43,147 bases of DNA from Paenibacillus sp. cl123 (GCF_900101595.1 NZ_FMYY01000035.1:1-43147), one strand, 5' to 3'. Shown: positions 1-9,091, counted from the stretch's first letter. The notes: generated by a model from the sequence alone, not told the origin. Numbers and translations are program-made.

Positions 1-265
1 AACATGGACTCATTGAAATGGAGATCCCGGGCATTGTATTGCCTAAAAACAGAAAATCGCACACTCATCTGTTTAACGTATTTTCACAGAAAAAATCGTA
101 CAAATAGATGTAGCCGCATCGCTAATGGATCATGGTTGTACGAAAAAACTTACAAAGTTCGAAGTCGAACATAAGACGGAATCAAAGTCGGAGTGGCCGC
201 TAGGTTAATGTTCGCTCCTTGTCCATCAAGCTATAGCGGCCTTTGGTTCGCGGACTTGCCTAACC
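1..265. other. Left-edge region without a recognisable gene
   Basis: No open frame here has a plausible start, ribosome binding site and protein-like translation. The only structure I see is an inverted repeat, GGCCGCTA at about 193-200 with TAGCGGCC at about 233-240, around a 30-nt loop and followed by a short T stretch. This could be a terminator for something transcribed from the left, outside the window. Otherwise it looks like ordinary AT-richer intergenic DNA. Confidence 0.5.
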
Positions 266-313
266 AAACAAGCCGACCCGCCCCGGCGTCATACCAGGCG
301 AGTCGGCTTGTTT
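266..313. terminator. Strong bidirectional hairpin downstream of lepB
   Basis: A 17-bp stem with one mismatch (AAACAAGCCGACCCGCC paired with GGCGAGTCGGCTTGTTT) surrounds a loop of about 14 nt. It lies 35 nt beyond the lepB stop on the minus strand. The A/T ends of the stem give a short U tract in either direction, so it can terminate transcription both ways. Confidence 0.75.
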
Positions 314-347
314 GAACATTCGGTGGGCGGCAAGACTGCATCGCAGT

Positions 348-896
348 CTAGAATTTGATGCCGAGCACATGATTGTATGGGATGAAGCCGATCGCGCGGC
401 TGTCTTTGCTATGGTTGCGATTGTCGCCCATCACGAATACGTGATCCTCCGGAACGGTCCATGTCTGGGGGGCGGAAGTTTGCATTTGCTCGTTCAGATA
501 AGGCTCGTCCAAAGGCTGCCCGTTGCGGTACATCTGCTGATTTTTCATCTCCAGCACATCGCCGGGCTTGCCGATCACCCGTTTCACATACATATTCGGG
601 TCATCCACTCCGCTGATCAAGCGAAGCAGCGGGTGCTCGAGCAAATCGTCCTTCAGTGTCCGGGGGCGGTCCACCCGGCTGTCGATAATGACAATGTCTC
701 CGTAGTCCGGCGCGTACCGGAAAGTGTGGGATAGCTTAGATACATAAATGCGCTGCTGGTCGTGAAGCGTCGGGTCCATGGAATGACCCAGCACCTTGGT
801 CGGCTGGAAAATAAACATGCCGATTAGGATCGTTAAAATAAAGGCCGCGGCGATGGAACGGGTCCATGCCCATACTTCTTTTATAAGAGACTGCAT
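348..896 (-). CDS. lepB: Type I signal peptidase
   Basis: This is a membrane-anchored serine protease that removes signal peptides from secreted pre-proteins on the outer face of the membrane. With the start at 896 the protein has 182 residues. It has an N-terminal membrane anchor (about 13-32), the box with the nucleophile Ser (GHSMDPTL, Ser39), the general base Lys in YVKRVIGKPGD (Lys105), and the C-terminal GDNRNHSKDSR box. A frame extension to 977 exists, but the ATG at 896 gives the family's usual short cytoplasmic end and has a GGAAGG about 13 nt upstream. It is convergent with nothing in the window and diverges from bofC. It is a likely partner of the many exported proteins further right (NEAT, SLH and coat proteins). 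The family call is secure; which paralogue it is (sipS/T/U type) cannot be told. Confidence 0.95.
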   Translation of the reverse strand: MQSLIKEVWAWTRSIAAAFILTILIGMFIFQPTKVLGHSMDPTLHDQQRIYVSKLSHTFRYAPDYGDIVIIDSRVDRPRTLKDDLLEHPLLRLISGVDDPNMYVKRVIGKPGDVLEMKNQQMYRNGQPLDEPYLNEQMQTSAPQTWTVPEDHVFVMGDNRNHSKDSRAIGFIPYNHVLGIKF

Positions 897-1023
897 CGGT
901 TCGTCAACATCCTTCCCTGCTGCAATGAATCCATATGTCCAAGTATACACAGTTTCCGTATAAACGTCGACACCCATGGCAAAAATAGTAAAAACATTGG
1001 AGCAGATAAAGAGGGGATTGCTG

Positions 1024-1737
1024 ATGAAGCTCTACAAATGGTGGAATCATCTGAGAAGACAATGGAAACGCAAGCTGCGTCTGAAGCGAAGGCTGCTGTA
1101 CCTTGCGACGCTGGCGCTGCTGCTCGGCTCCCTTGCGGCATGGGCATGGGCGACCCGGACGCCGGGAACGACGGACGACACGCGAACATGGCTGCAGCAG
1201 CGAAGTCAAGCGGTATTCAGCCATACGCCAGCTGAAGCCAAGCAGCCGGAGGAGGAGGTGCGCAGCCTCATCCGGGGAATGGAAGGCGAGCGGGAGGCGT
1301 TCTCGCGCAAGACTTATGTCTGCGGCGAAGAGACTCTAAGAATCGGCATGCTGAGCGCCGAAGAAATTTTGGCTTATTACAAAGAGCATCCTTCTCTGGT
1401 CGTCAGCCTGAGCGAAGGAGGAACCGTCTTCTTCACGGAATCGATCGACGACCTGTCGCCGGATTGCAAGGAGCATGCCTATTTCGGTCTGGACGCAAAA
1501 GGCAATCTGTCGATGTTCGAGGGGATACCGGGCTCCGGTTCCGAAAATGTGCTGCGCACATTTTTTCAATTGAACATCGGACATTTGGAAAGCAGCCTGC
1601 CCAGAGAAACCGTGCGCCAGCTGTACCAGGGGATACGCATCCGCGATCTGGATGACTACAACAGCGTGCTCTCCACACTCAGCGATTTTGCAGTGGAGGA
1701 AACGGAGAAGACGATGGGGCAGACGAACCAGCCATAG
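1024..1737 (+). CDS. bofC: BofC-like inhibitor of sporulation signalling
   Basis: BofC is an exported forespore protein that, in B. subtilis, restrains the SpoIVB protease that triggers sigma-K activation. The 237-residue protein has a very basic start (KLYKWWNHLRRQWKRKLRLKRR), one membrane/signal segment (about 25-42) and a C-terminal domain. That domain carries the family patterns YVCGEETLRIG, LSAEEILAYYKEHP and LSPDCKEHAYFGLDAKGNLSMFEG. The start at 1024 is preferred because an AAGAGGGG ribosome site lies about 8 nt upstream; the frame also opens at 976. Location next to the ruv genes matches the B. subtilis bofC-ruvA order. It is longer than B. subtilis BofC, mainly in the linker after the signal segment. 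The function is inferred from family and synteny. Confidence 0.88.
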   Translation: MKLYKWWNHLRRQWKRKLRLKRRLLYLATLALLLGSLAAWAWATRTPGTTDDTRTWLQQRSQAVFSHTPAEAKQPEEEVRSLIRGMEGEREAFSRKTYVCGEETLRIGMLSAEEILAYYKEHPSLVVSLSEGGTVFFTESIDDLSPDCKEHAYFGLDAKGNLSMFEGIPGSGSENVLRTFFQLNIGHLESSLPRETVRQLYQGIRIRDLDDYNSVLSTLSDFAVEETEKTMGQTNQP

Positions 1738-1776
1738 AGACGGTCCGCACAGCCATCCGCAGATCAGCGGCGGCAG

Positions 1777-1826
1777 CAGCCCGCATTGGGATAACGAACT
1801 TAAGCGTTCGATCCCTATGCGGGCTG
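1777..1826 (+). terminator. Hairpin terminator after bofC
   Basis: CAGCCCGCAT pairs with ATGCGGGCTG, with further inner pairing (GGGAT/ATCCC, CGAAC/GTTCG) around a TTAA loop. It is followed by TTTG. This gives a stem of about 20 bp between bofC and the ruvC promoter, so the ruv genes appear to form their own transcription unit. Confidence 0.75.
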
Positions 1827-1853
1827 TTTGCCGTCCGCCGGCGTACTTTCGCG

Positions 1854-1882
1854 TGTTCATCGCCCGAGGTTTCTGCTATAAT
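1854..1882 (+). promoter_or_regulatory. Extended -10 promoter for ruvC
   Basis: TGCTATAAT at 1874-1882 is an exact extended -10 (TGnTATAAT). The -35 at 1854-1859 (TGTTCA, 17-nt spacer) is weak, which is usual for extended -10 promoters. It sits 80 nt before the proposed ruvC start. Confidence 0.6.
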
Positions 1883-1961
1883 GACAAGTGAATACATATG
1901 TTCGCCTTCTGCCGCCGGCTGCGGCGCAAGGCTTGGGAACGTACGGGGGAGTTGCGGGGAA

Positions 1962-2465
1962 TTGCGTATTTTAGGCATTGATCCGGGGATCGCGATTGTC
2001 GGTTTCGGATTTATCGATAAGCAGGGACATAAGCTGGTGCCGGTGCAGTACGGTTCTATCCAGACGGAAGCGCACACGGATGACGGGCTGAGGCTGAAGC
2101 AGGTATTCGATGCACTGGTGCAGCTTATTGACAAGTACAAGCCGGATGCGGTGGCCATCGAAAAGCTGTTTTTCAATCGCAATGTGACGACGGCGATGAC
2201 CGTCAGTCAGGCGCGCGGCGTGCTGATGCTGGCCGCTGTGCAGAAGGGGCTGCCGATAGCGGAATACACGCCGCTGCAGGTTAAGCAGGCTATCGTCGGC
2301 TACGGCAAGGCGGAGAAGAAGCAGGTGCAGGAGATGGTCAAAATGTTCCTGCACCTGTCGGCCGTCCCGAAGCCGGACGATGTCGCCGATGCGCTGGCCG
2401 TGGCAATCTGCCATGCGCATTCGTCGGCGCTCCAATCCAAACTGAACGGAGTTACGAGAAGATGA
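1962..2465 (+). CDS. ruvC: Holliday junction resolvase RuvC
   Basis: RuvC is a dimeric nuclease that cuts Holliday junctions delivered by the RuvAB motor. The frame opens at 1881, but the first family residues (LRILGIDPG) begin at a TTG codon at 1962 with GGGGGAG about 10 nt upstream. This gives 167 residues, the normal length. Acidic catalytic residues are visible: Asp of GIDPG near the N-terminus, Glu of VAIEKLFFNRN, and the C-terminal DVADALAVAICH. It overlaps ruvA by 4 nt (ATGA), implying coupled translation. B. subtilis lacks ruvC and uses RecU instead, so its presence here points to a different Bacillales lineage such as Paenibacillus. Confidence 0.96.
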   Translation: MRILGIDPGIAIVGFGFIDKQGHKLVPVQYGSIQTEAHTDDGLRLKQVFDALVQLIDKYKPDAVAIEKLFFNRNVTTAMTVSQARGVLMLAAVQKGLPIAEYTPLQVKQAIVGYGKAEKKQVQEMVKMFLHLSAVPKPDDVADALAVAICHAHSSALQSKLNGVTRR

Positions 2466-3097
2466 TCGATTTTTTGCGGGGAACGGTAGCTCATCGGGAG
2501 AGCGAATATGTTGTGCTGGACGTCCGGGGGGTCGGCTATCGCGTGTTTACGCCGAACCCTTATGCGGTGGGGGCCAAGGATGGGAAAGAAGCCGAGGTGA
2601 CGATGTACATCCACTATCATGTGCGGGAGGATGCTCATCTGCTGTTCGGCTTCCGTACGAGAGAGGAGCAGTCGCTGTTCCGGCTGCTGCTGGATGTGAG
2701 CGGGATCGGCCCGAAGGTGGCTGTCGGCGTGATGGCGGGCGGTCGTCCGGAGACGATCGTATCGGCGATCCGGCAGGAGAATTTATCCTTCCTGACCAAG
2801 CTGCCCGGGATAGGTAAGAAGACGGCGCAGCGTATGGTGCTGGACTTGAAGGATAAGCTTGGAGCCTATGCAGCGGCGGTAGAAGGGGAGAACTTTATGG
2901 CGACGGGCATCCCGATCGACATGCCGTCCGACGATACGGCCTGGGCGGAGGCGAAGGCTGCGCTGCTGGCGCTCGGTTACACGGAAGCGGAGGCCGACCG
3001 GGCGGGCGCTGCTATTCAGCCGAAGCTGACGGGACTTCAGACGACCGACGTGGTGATGAAGCTTGCTTTGCAGGCTTTGTTCACCTTTAAAAATTAG
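2462..3097 (+). CDS. ruvA: Holliday junction DNA helicase subunit RuvA
   Basis: RuvA tetramers bind the four-way junction and load RuvB for branch migration. The 211-residue protein starts MIDFLRGTVAHRESEYVVLDVRGVGYRV, the typical N-terminal OB-fold. It continues with the two helix-hairpin-helix motifs of domain II (LLDVSGIGPKVAVGVM and LTKLPGIGKKTAQRMVLDLKDKL, about 71-130) and ends in a small helical RuvB-binding domain (WAEAKAALLALGYTEAEAD). Its start overlaps the ruvC stop. A gap of 147 nt separates it from ruvB, without a clear promoter but with a small 7-bp hairpin at 3161-3182. Confidence 0.97.
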   Translation: MIDFLRGTVAHRESEYVVLDVRGVGYRVFTPNPYAVGAKDGKEAEVTMYIHYHVREDAHLLFGFRTREEQSLFRLLLDVSGIGPKVAVGVMAGGRPETIVSAIRQENLSFLTKLPGIGKKTAQRMVLDLKDKLGAYAAAVEGENFMATGIPIDMPSDDTAWAEAKAALLALGYTEAEADRAGAAIQPKLTGLQTTDVVMKLALQALFTFKN

Positions 3098-3244
3098 AGG
3101 CAGAGAGCCACGCGAGCAGGGAGAGGCATAGAAGGCCGAGCTTCTCTATCACGCGGAGGAGGCTGCCGCAGCACGGGCAGCCGCGTCCCGTCCGCAGGCA
3201 AGGGGAAGCGTGCATGCCAGTATAAGGAAAGGAGAGATCCGCCC

Positions 3245-4249
3245 ATGGAAGAACGAATTATTTCGGCCAATCTGATGATGGAAGACGAGATAGCGGAGTT
3301 CAGCTTGCGTCCGCGGTATTTGGCCGAATATATCGGGCAGGCTCAAGCTAAGGAAAATCTCAAGATTTATATAGAAGCGGCGAAGATGCGCAAGGAAGCG
3401 TTGGATCATGTCCTGCTCTACGGCCCTCCGGGGCTGGGCAAAACGACGCTGTCCAACATCATAGCCAATGAGCTTGGCGTCAACCTGCGGACAACAAGCG
3501 GTCCGGCGATCGAGCGGCCTGGTGATCTGGCTGCGATTCTGACGAACCTGCAGGAAGGCGATGTGTTGTTCATCGATGAGATTCATCGTCTCCACCGTAC
3601 GGTGGAGGAGGTGCTGTATCCGGCGATGGAGGATTATGCGCTGGATATTATGATCGGCAAAGGGCCGAGCGCGCGCTCGGTGCGGCTCGATCTGCCGCCG
3701 TTCACGCTGGTCGGGGCGACGACAAGAGTCGGGCTGTTGTCAGCTCCGCTCCGCGACCGATTCGGCGTTGTGAGCCGGCTTGAGTACTATACGGTGGACG
3801 AGCTGTCCTATATCGTCAGCCGGACGGCCGATCTGCTGCAGGCGCAGATCATCGGAGACGCCGCTTACGAGATCGGCTTGCGGTCTCGCGGCACGCCGCG
3901 TATCGCCAACCGGCTGCTCAAGCGGGTGCGGGATTTCGCCCAGGTGAAGGGCGACGGGATTATTACCCGCGAGATTACGAACATGGCGCTGACCAGCCTG
4001 CAGGTCGATCCGATGGGTCTCGATGAGATTGACCACAAGATGCTGCGTGCGATCATCCTTAGCTTTCAGGGAGGGCCGGTCGGCCTGGATACGATCGCTG
4101 CCTCCATCGGGGAAGAGAGCCAGACTATCGAAGACGTATACGAGCCTTATTTGCTCCAGATCGGATTCCTGCAGCGGACGCCGCGGGGGCGGATGGTGAC
4201 TGAGAACGCCTGCCGGCATCTGGGTCTGCCCATGCCCAAGCGTTCGTAG
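3245..4249 (+). CDS. ruvB: Holliday junction branch migration ATPase RuvB
   Basis: RuvB is the hexameric AAA+ motor that drives branch migration with RuvA. The 334-residue protein shows Walker A GPPGLGKTT (60-68), Walker B FIDEIH (109-114), sensor 1 GATTRVG, an LRDRF arginine-finger region, and a C-terminal winged helix ending RTPRGRMVTENACRHLGL. The ATG has AAAGGAGAG about 8 nt upstream. It is the last ruv gene; the next gene follows after 58 nt and is probably cotranscribed. Confidence 0.98.
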   Translation: MEERIISANLMMEDEIAEFSLRPRYLAEYIGQAQAKENLKIYIEAAKMRKEALDHVLLYGPPGLGKTTLSNIIANELGVNLRTTSGPAIERPGDLAAILTNLQEGDVLFIDEIHRLHRTVEEVLYPAMEDYALDIMIGKGPSARSVRLDLPPFTLVGATTRVGLLSAPLRDRFGVVSRLEYYTVDELSYIVSRTADLLQAQIIGDAAYEIGLRSRGTPRIANRLLKRVRDFAQVKGDGIITREITNMALTSLQVDPMGLDEIDHKMLRAIILSFQGGPVGLDTIAASIGEESQTIEDVYEPYLLQIGFLQRTPRGRMVTENACRHLGLPMPKRS

Positions 4250-4307
4250 ACGGCAGCAATCGGAACTAACTCAACCGGCTTGAAGTCAACCGGGAAGGAG
4301 AATACAA

Positions 4308-6443
4308 GTGAAGACATCAAGTTATAAATTCAGTCTGAATATGGCGGTTTGTACCGCCGTGCTGACGGCGCTTAGCGCGGGCGCATGGCCGGCAGGGACC
4401 GGATATGCGGCGGAGGCTGCCCCGAATCCGGGTGGCGGAGCGATCAAGGACGCTGCCGCTGTTACGGAAACCCGGCAGCCTGCAGATAACGTCCGGGTCG
4501 CATTATTTATCGAGACAGGACGTTACACGAGCCGCGCATCCGCCGTTACTTTATCGTCGGAGTCCGGGCTGACGGTAGCCCTGCGCGAGGCGTCCGGCCT
4601 GAAGCCCGTTCATGCCGCCCAGGGCAAGGAAGCCGTCCGGGCTTACCTGGACGGCTTCTATATACAAGCGCTCGTAACCCCGGATTCGGCTGCCGCATCC
4701 GCCAAGCTCCAGACGCTGAAAGCCGCGGGGACGCATGCAGGAATTATAGCGAGAGTCAAGCAGGGGAAACAGCAGTATACGGTTTATCAAGGCCCCTATG
4801 CCAACCAGGCGGCCGCCGATGCAGCGGCGAAGGGCGTCCAGGGAGGGGCGGTGCTTGGTCCCCGCCATCTGAATGCGGGTATGTTTGCTACAGAGGCCGA
4901 GGCTGCCGCTCAGACGGCGGCGCTCGTGCAGGCAGGCTTCGAGGCCGATGTGGCGGTGACGGCCGGCGGCTTTGCCGCATTCGTCGGCGCAGAAGCGGAT
5001 GAAGCCGGACTGGCTTCGCTTCGCACGAAGATAGCTGCGGCTTTGCCGGCCGTACAGCTGTCAGACGTGGCTCCGGGTCAGGCCTATGTACTGAAAAGGT
5101 CGGAGCTTATCCCTGGCGAGCAGGGCTTGCAAGCCGCAGCCGCCTTGATCGCCGGAGGGGACGCCAAGCTGTGGAGCCTTCCGGCGAACGGAGCAGGCGG
5201 GGGCGTTAAGGTCGCGGAGCGGTCCGGCCGTTCCTACCGCGGCGGCATCGAGGTGTCGGCATTTGGCGGGAAGCTGGCTGTCATTAACGAAGTGCCGATG
5301 GATTCTTATTTGTATGCGGTGCTCGGGTCGGAGCTGAGCCCCTCGTGGCCAATCGAAGCCTTGAAGGCGCAGGCGGTCGCCGCCCGCACCTTTGTAGGCA
5401 AGCAGGGCAATAAATATGAGATCGCTCATGTAAGCGATACGACGCTGGATCAGTTCTATAAAGGCATCGAGGCTGAATTTCCCGCCGCTCAGCAGGCTGT
5501 GGACGCGACCAGGGGCGAGGTGCTGACCTATAAAGGAGCGCTGATCGATCCTTTGTTTTTCTCGAATGCAGGCGGACTGACGGCCGATTCCACGGAAGTA
5601 TGGGGCAATCCCGTACCTTATCTGGTTAGCGTACCCTCTCCCGATGAGGGCGCGCAGAACGGCAAGAAGCTTTGGTACCGGATCGTGCTCCCGAGCGGCG
5701 CCATCGGTTATATTCATTCGGATTATGCCAAGGATACCGGACAGAAAAATGCGGCCGGATTCCCTATCTACGAAGCGAACGCGGCTGATGTCAACATCCG
5801 CTCGGCTCCCTACGTCGATAATACGGCCAACCCGGCGATAGCCAAGACCGAGGCCGGCAGCCGTTATGTCGTTATCGGCGAGACGATGGAGTCAAATGCA
5901 TACTCCTGGATACGCGGACCTTATGACGCAGCCAAGCTGAAGGAGTTGCTCGGAGGCTCGCTCCCTGCAAGCGCAGCCGGCGGGGTACGCAGCCTGGAAG
6001 TCTCCAAGCGGGGACCGTCGGGAAGAGCGCTGGAGGTATCCGTCAACGGAGAAGCAGTCAAGTCGTCTTATCCGGATGCGCTGCGGTCTCTTCTTGGCGG
6101 ATTGCCGAGCACCCGGTTTGAAATTGAGGAATGGGGACGCTATACTATACAAGGAGCCGGAGGAGCATCCCGCGACGGGAGCTCGGGCCAGCCTTTGTAT
6201 GTCGCCGGCGGCTCGGGGGCCGTTCAGGCTTATAAGCCGGAGCAGTTTTTCGCCTTGAGCGGAGACGGAACGGTGAAAGCCGTATCGGTCAAGCCGCAGT
6301 TTGTGTTCACTGGCAGCGGATTCGGCCACGGGCTTGGCATGAGCCAGTGGGGCGCCAAAGGATTAGCCGAGCTCGGCCATGATTACACGTATATACTGAA
6401 AACCTATTACACGGGCGTTGCATTGACCAAGTCAGCGCCATGA
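4308..6443 (+). CDS. Secreted SpoIID/LytB-type cell-wall protein
   Basis: SpoIID-family proteins are exported and act on peptidoglycan glycan strands (lytic transglycosylase) during engulfment, or as amidase enhancers. The start is GTG with GGAAGGAG 8 nt upstream, giving 711 residues. Visible parts are a signal peptide (1-35), two SPOR-like stretches (about 60-225), and a SpoIID domain from about 305. The likely catalytic Glu342 lies in LGSELSPSWPIEALKAQAVAART. The characteristic end, GSGFGHGLGMSQWGAKGLAE, precedes the C-terminus. Between the two halves of the SpoIID domain (about 456-545) is an SH3-like stretch (LWYRIVLPSGAIGYIHSDYA, DVNIRSAPY), unusual compared with compact SpoIID. It lies between ruvB and queA, a place where B. 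subtilis has no such gene. Whether it is sporulation-specific is unknown. Confidence 0.85.
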   Translation: MKTSSYKFSLNMAVCTAVLTALSAGAWPAGTGYAAEAAPNPGGGAIKDAAAVTETRQPADNVRVALFIETGRYTSRASAVTLSSESGLTVALREASGLKPVHAAQGKEAVRAYLDGFYIQALVTPDSAAASAKLQTLKAAGTHAGIIARVKQGKQQYTVYQGPYANQAAADAAAKGVQGGAVLGPRHLNAGMFATEAEAAAQTAALVQAGFEADVAVTAGGFAAFVGAEADEAGLASLRTKIAAALPAVQLSDVAPGQAYVLKRSELIPGEQGLQAAAALIAGGDAKLWSLPANGAGGGVKVAERSGRSYRGGIEVSAFGGKLAVINEVPMDSYLYAVLGSELSPSWPIEALKAQAVAARTFVGKQGNKYEIAHVSDTTLDQFYKGIEAEFPAAQQAVDATRGEVLTYKGALIDPLFFSNAGGLTADSTEVWGNPVPYLVSVPSPDEGAQNGKKLWYRIVLPSGAIGYIHSDYAKDTGQKNAAGFPIYEANAADVNIRSAPYVDNTANPAIAKTEAGSRYVVIGETMESNAYSWIRGPYDAAKLKELLGGSLPASAAGGVRSLEVSKRGPSGRALEVSVNGEAVKSSYPDALRSLLGGLPSTRFEIEEWGRYTIQGAGGASRDGSSGQPLYVAGGSGAVQAYKPEQFFALSGDGTVKAVSVKPQFVFTGSGFGHGLGMSQWGAKGLAELGHDYTYILKTYYTGVALTKSAP

Positions 6444-6532
6444 TCCGTCGCCATGTGACGCGCGGCGGGCTCTTCTGCGGGCCTGACGCGCGCTGAGGCG
6501 AACTATATAAACCAAGGGAATGAGAACAATCC

Positions 6533-7591
6533 ATGCAAGTCGATTTGTTTGACTACGAGCTCCCTGAATCCTTGATCGCCCAGACGCCGCTGGCAAACCG
6601 CACAGCGTCCCGGCTGCTGACGCTGGATAAGCGCACCGGGGAGATCGGGCATCATGGGTTCGAGCAGCTGGAGCAATATTTGCAAGCCGGGGATGTGCTC
6701 GTGCTCAATGACACGAGGGTAATTCCAGCCCGGCTCTTTGGCGTGAAGCCGGATACGGGGGCAAAAGCCGAGGTGCTGCTGTTAAAGCAGCTGGAAGGCG
6801 ATGCCTGGGAAGCGCTTGTTCGTCCGGGCAAGCGGCTGCGGGCCGGAGCCCGTATACAATTTGGCGGAAATTCCGATGACGGGCAGGACGGCGGGAAAGA
6901 ACCGCTGCTGACGGCGACTGTGGAATCGGAAGGCGAGATGGGAACGCGCGTGCTCCGCTTCTCGTATGAAGGCATTTTCAATGAAATTTTGGACCGGCTG
7001 GGCCATATGCCGCTGCCTCCTTATATCAAGGAGCAGCTGCCGGAGAGAGAACGCTACCAGACCGTATACGCCAAGCATCAAGGCTCGGCGGCGGCCCCGA
7101 CGGCAGGGCTTCATTTTACGGAGGAATACCTGCATAGGCTGGAACAAAAAGGTATACAATTAGCGTATGTTACGCTGCATGTGGGGCTTGGGACCTTTCG
7201 TCCCGTCGCCGCGGATACGATCGAAGAGCATGACATGCACGAGGAATATTATGAAGTAACCCCGGAGACGGCGCGGAAAATCAATGAGGCGAGAGCCAGG
7301 GGCGGCCGTGTGGTCGCGGTCGGAACGACAAGCGCGCGTACGCTGGAAACAGCGGCGCGGGAGGACGGCACACTGGAGGCGGGCAGCGGATGGACGGGCA
7401 TTTTCATCTATCCCGGCTATCGGTACCGTATCGTGGATGCGCTGCTTACGAATTTTCATCTGCCCAAGTCCACGCTGATGATGCTTATCAGCGCGCTGGC
7501 TGGCCGCGAGCGGGTGCTGGCTGCCTATAAGGAAGCCGTCGAGCGGGAATACCGGTTTTTCAGCTTTGGCGACGCCATGTTTATCTATTAA
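6533..7591 (+). CDS. queA: S-adenosylmethionine:tRNA ribosyltransferase-isomerase QueA
   Basis: QueA transfers and isomerises the ribosyl part of S-adenosylmethionine onto preQ1-tRNA to give epoxyqueuosine. It acts after Tgt. The 352-residue protein begins MQVDLFDYELPESLIAQTPL and shows the family stretches LVLNDTRVIPARLFG, GHMPLPPYI, YQTVYA, GSAAAPTAGLHFT, THVGLGTF-like LHVGLGTFRPV, VGTTSARTLE and NFHLPKSTLMMLISALAG. Length is typical. Tgt follows after 15 nt with its own ribosome site, so the two belong to one operon, as in B. subtilis. Confidence 0.98.
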   Translation: MQVDLFDYELPESLIAQTPLANRTASRLLTLDKRTGEIGHHGFEQLEQYLQAGDVLVLNDTRVIPARLFGVKPDTGAKAEVLLLKQLEGDAWEALVRPGKRLRAGARIQFGGNSDDGQDGGKEPLLTATVESEGEMGTRVLRFSYEGIFNEILDRLGHMPLPPYIKEQLPERERYQTVYAKHQGSAAAPTAGLHFTEEYLHRLEQKGIQLAYVTLHVGLGTFRPVAADTIEEHDMHEEYYEVTPETARKINEARARGGRVVAVGTTSARTLETAAREDGTLEAGSGWTGIFIYPGYRYRIVDALLTNFHLPKSTLMMLISALAGRERVLAAYKEAVEREYRFFSFGDAMFIY

Positions 7592-7606
7592 AGGAAGTGA
7601 CCCCGA

Positions 7607-8740
7607 ATGGCTATTACTTACGAACCTATTAAAACCTGCAAGCAGTCCGGCGCAAGACTAGGGCTAGTGCATACGCCGCACGGCACGATAGAAACCCCTG
7701 CTTTCATGCCCGTAGGCACGCAGGCGACCGTGAAGACGATGAGTCCGGAAGAGCTCAAGCAGATGGACGCCCATATTATTTTGAGCAATACGTATCATCT
7801 GTTTCTCCGTCCGGGTCATGACATCGTCAAGCGCGCGGGCGGGCTGCATAAGTTCATGAATTGGGACAGGCCGATTTTGACGGACAGCGGCGGCTTCCAG
7901 GTGTTTTCGCTTAGCGAGATGAGGAAAATTACCGAGGAGGGCGTGCAGTTCCGCTCTCACTTGAACGGGGACAAGCTGTTTATTTCGCCCGAGAAGTCGA
8001 TCGAAATACAAAATGCGCTTGGGTCCGATATTATTATGGCGTTCGACGAATGTCCTCCTTATCCGGCAGACCATGCCTACGCGAAGCAATCGCTGGAGAG
8101 AACGACGCGCTGGGCGGCACGCTGCCTCGAAGCTCATAGCCGCAAGCACGATCAGGGACTGTTCGCTATCGTCCAAGGAGGGATGTACGAGGATTTGCGC
8201 AAGCAGAGCGCGGCCGAGTTGACTTCCATGGATTTCCCGGGGTATGCTATTGGAGGATTGAGCGTCGGCGAGCCGAAGCCGCTGATGCTGGAAGTGCTGG
8301 ACTACACCGTTCCGCTGCTTCCGGCGAACAAGCCGAGATACCTGATGGGCGTCGGATCGCCGGATGCGCTTGTCGAGGGATCGATCCGCGGGGTCGATAT
8401 GTTCGACTGCGTGCTGCCGACCCGGATCGCGCGCAACGGCACCGTGATGACGAGCGAAGGACGACTGGTGGTGCGCAATGCCAAGTATGCGGAGGACTTC
8501 GGTCCGCTCGACCCGGCTTGCAGCTGCTATACATGCCGCAACTATTCGCGTGCGTATATCCGGCATCTGATCAAGGCGGATGAGACGTTCGGCATCCGGC
8601 TGACCACTTACCATAATTTGCACTTCCTGCTTGAGCTGATGCGCGGCGTGCGTCAAGCGATCCGCGAGGACAGGCTGCTTGATTTCCGGGATGAGTTTTT
8701 CGCCCGCTACGGGATTGACGAGCATAGCAAAGGGTTCTAA
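7607..8740 (+). CDS. tgt: tRNA-guanine transglycosylase
   Basis: Tgt exchanges guanine at wobble position 34 of His/Tyr/Asn/Asp tRNAs for preQ1. The 377-residue protein contains the general acid/base region LTDSGGFQVFSL (Asp about 93), the nucleophile region VDMFDCVLPTRIARNGTVMT (Asp about 266), and the zinc site CSCYTCRNYSRAYIRHL with a downstream His in TTYHNLHF. The start ATG has AAGGAAG about 10 nt upstream. It sits between queA and yajC as in B. subtilis. Confidence 0.98.
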   Translation: MAITYEPIKTCKQSGARLGLVHTPHGTIETPAFMPVGTQATVKTMSPEELKQMDAHIILSNTYHLFLRPGHDIVKRAGGLHKFMNWDRPILTDSGGFQVFSLSEMRKITEEGVQFRSHLNGDKLFISPEKSIEIQNALGSDIIMAFDECPPYPADHAYAKQSLERTTRWAARCLEAHSRKHDQGLFAIVQGGMYEDLRKQSAAELTSMDFPGYAIGGLSVGEPKPLMLEVLDYTVPLLPANKPRYLMGVGSPDALVEGSIRGVDMFDCVLPTRIARNGTVMTSEGRLVVRNAKYAEDFGPLDPACSCYTCRNYSRAYIRHLIKADETFGIRLTTYHNLHFLLELMRGVRQAIREDRLLDFRDEFFARYGIDEHSKGF

Positions 8741-8785
8741 TCAACCATTATATAGAGCTGTTATTCAAAAAGGGAGGAATCGTTT

Positions 8786-9091
8786 ATGTTTTTGGCAACG
8801 GCAGAACAGGCTCCGGCCGGCATCGAAAGTTATTTGATGACCTACGGGCCGCTCGTTCTTATGTTCGTGGTTTTGTATTTCTTGTTGATCCGTCCGCAGC
8901 AGAAGCGTCAGAAGACGCGGAACATGATGCTGGGCAACCTGAAGAAGGGGGACAAGGTCACTACGATCGGCGGCCTTCACGGCACTATTCTCGAGTTGAC
9001 GGACGATACGGTCATCCTGAGAGTCAACGACGTGACCAAGCTCACCTTCGAACGCTCCGCCATCAATGCGGTTCAATCCTCTTCAGAATAA
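8786..9091 (+). CDS. yajC: Sec translocase accessory subunit YajC
   Basis: YajC is a single-pass inner-membrane protein that associates with SecDF and SecYEG. The 101-residue protein has one membrane segment (about 20-38, ending in FLLIRPQQKRQKT) and the conserved soluble part KKGDKVTTIGGLHGTI, DTVILRVNDVTKLTFERSAI. GGGAGG lies 8 nt before the ATG. The secD/secF pair lies 4.3 kb downstream in the same conserved block. A strong hairpin follows the gene. Confidence 0.96.
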   Translation: MFLATAEQAPAGIESYLMTYGPLVLMFVVLYFLLIRPQQKRQKTRNMMLGNLKKGDKVTTIGGLHGTILELTDDTVILRVNDVTKLTFERSAINAVQSSSE

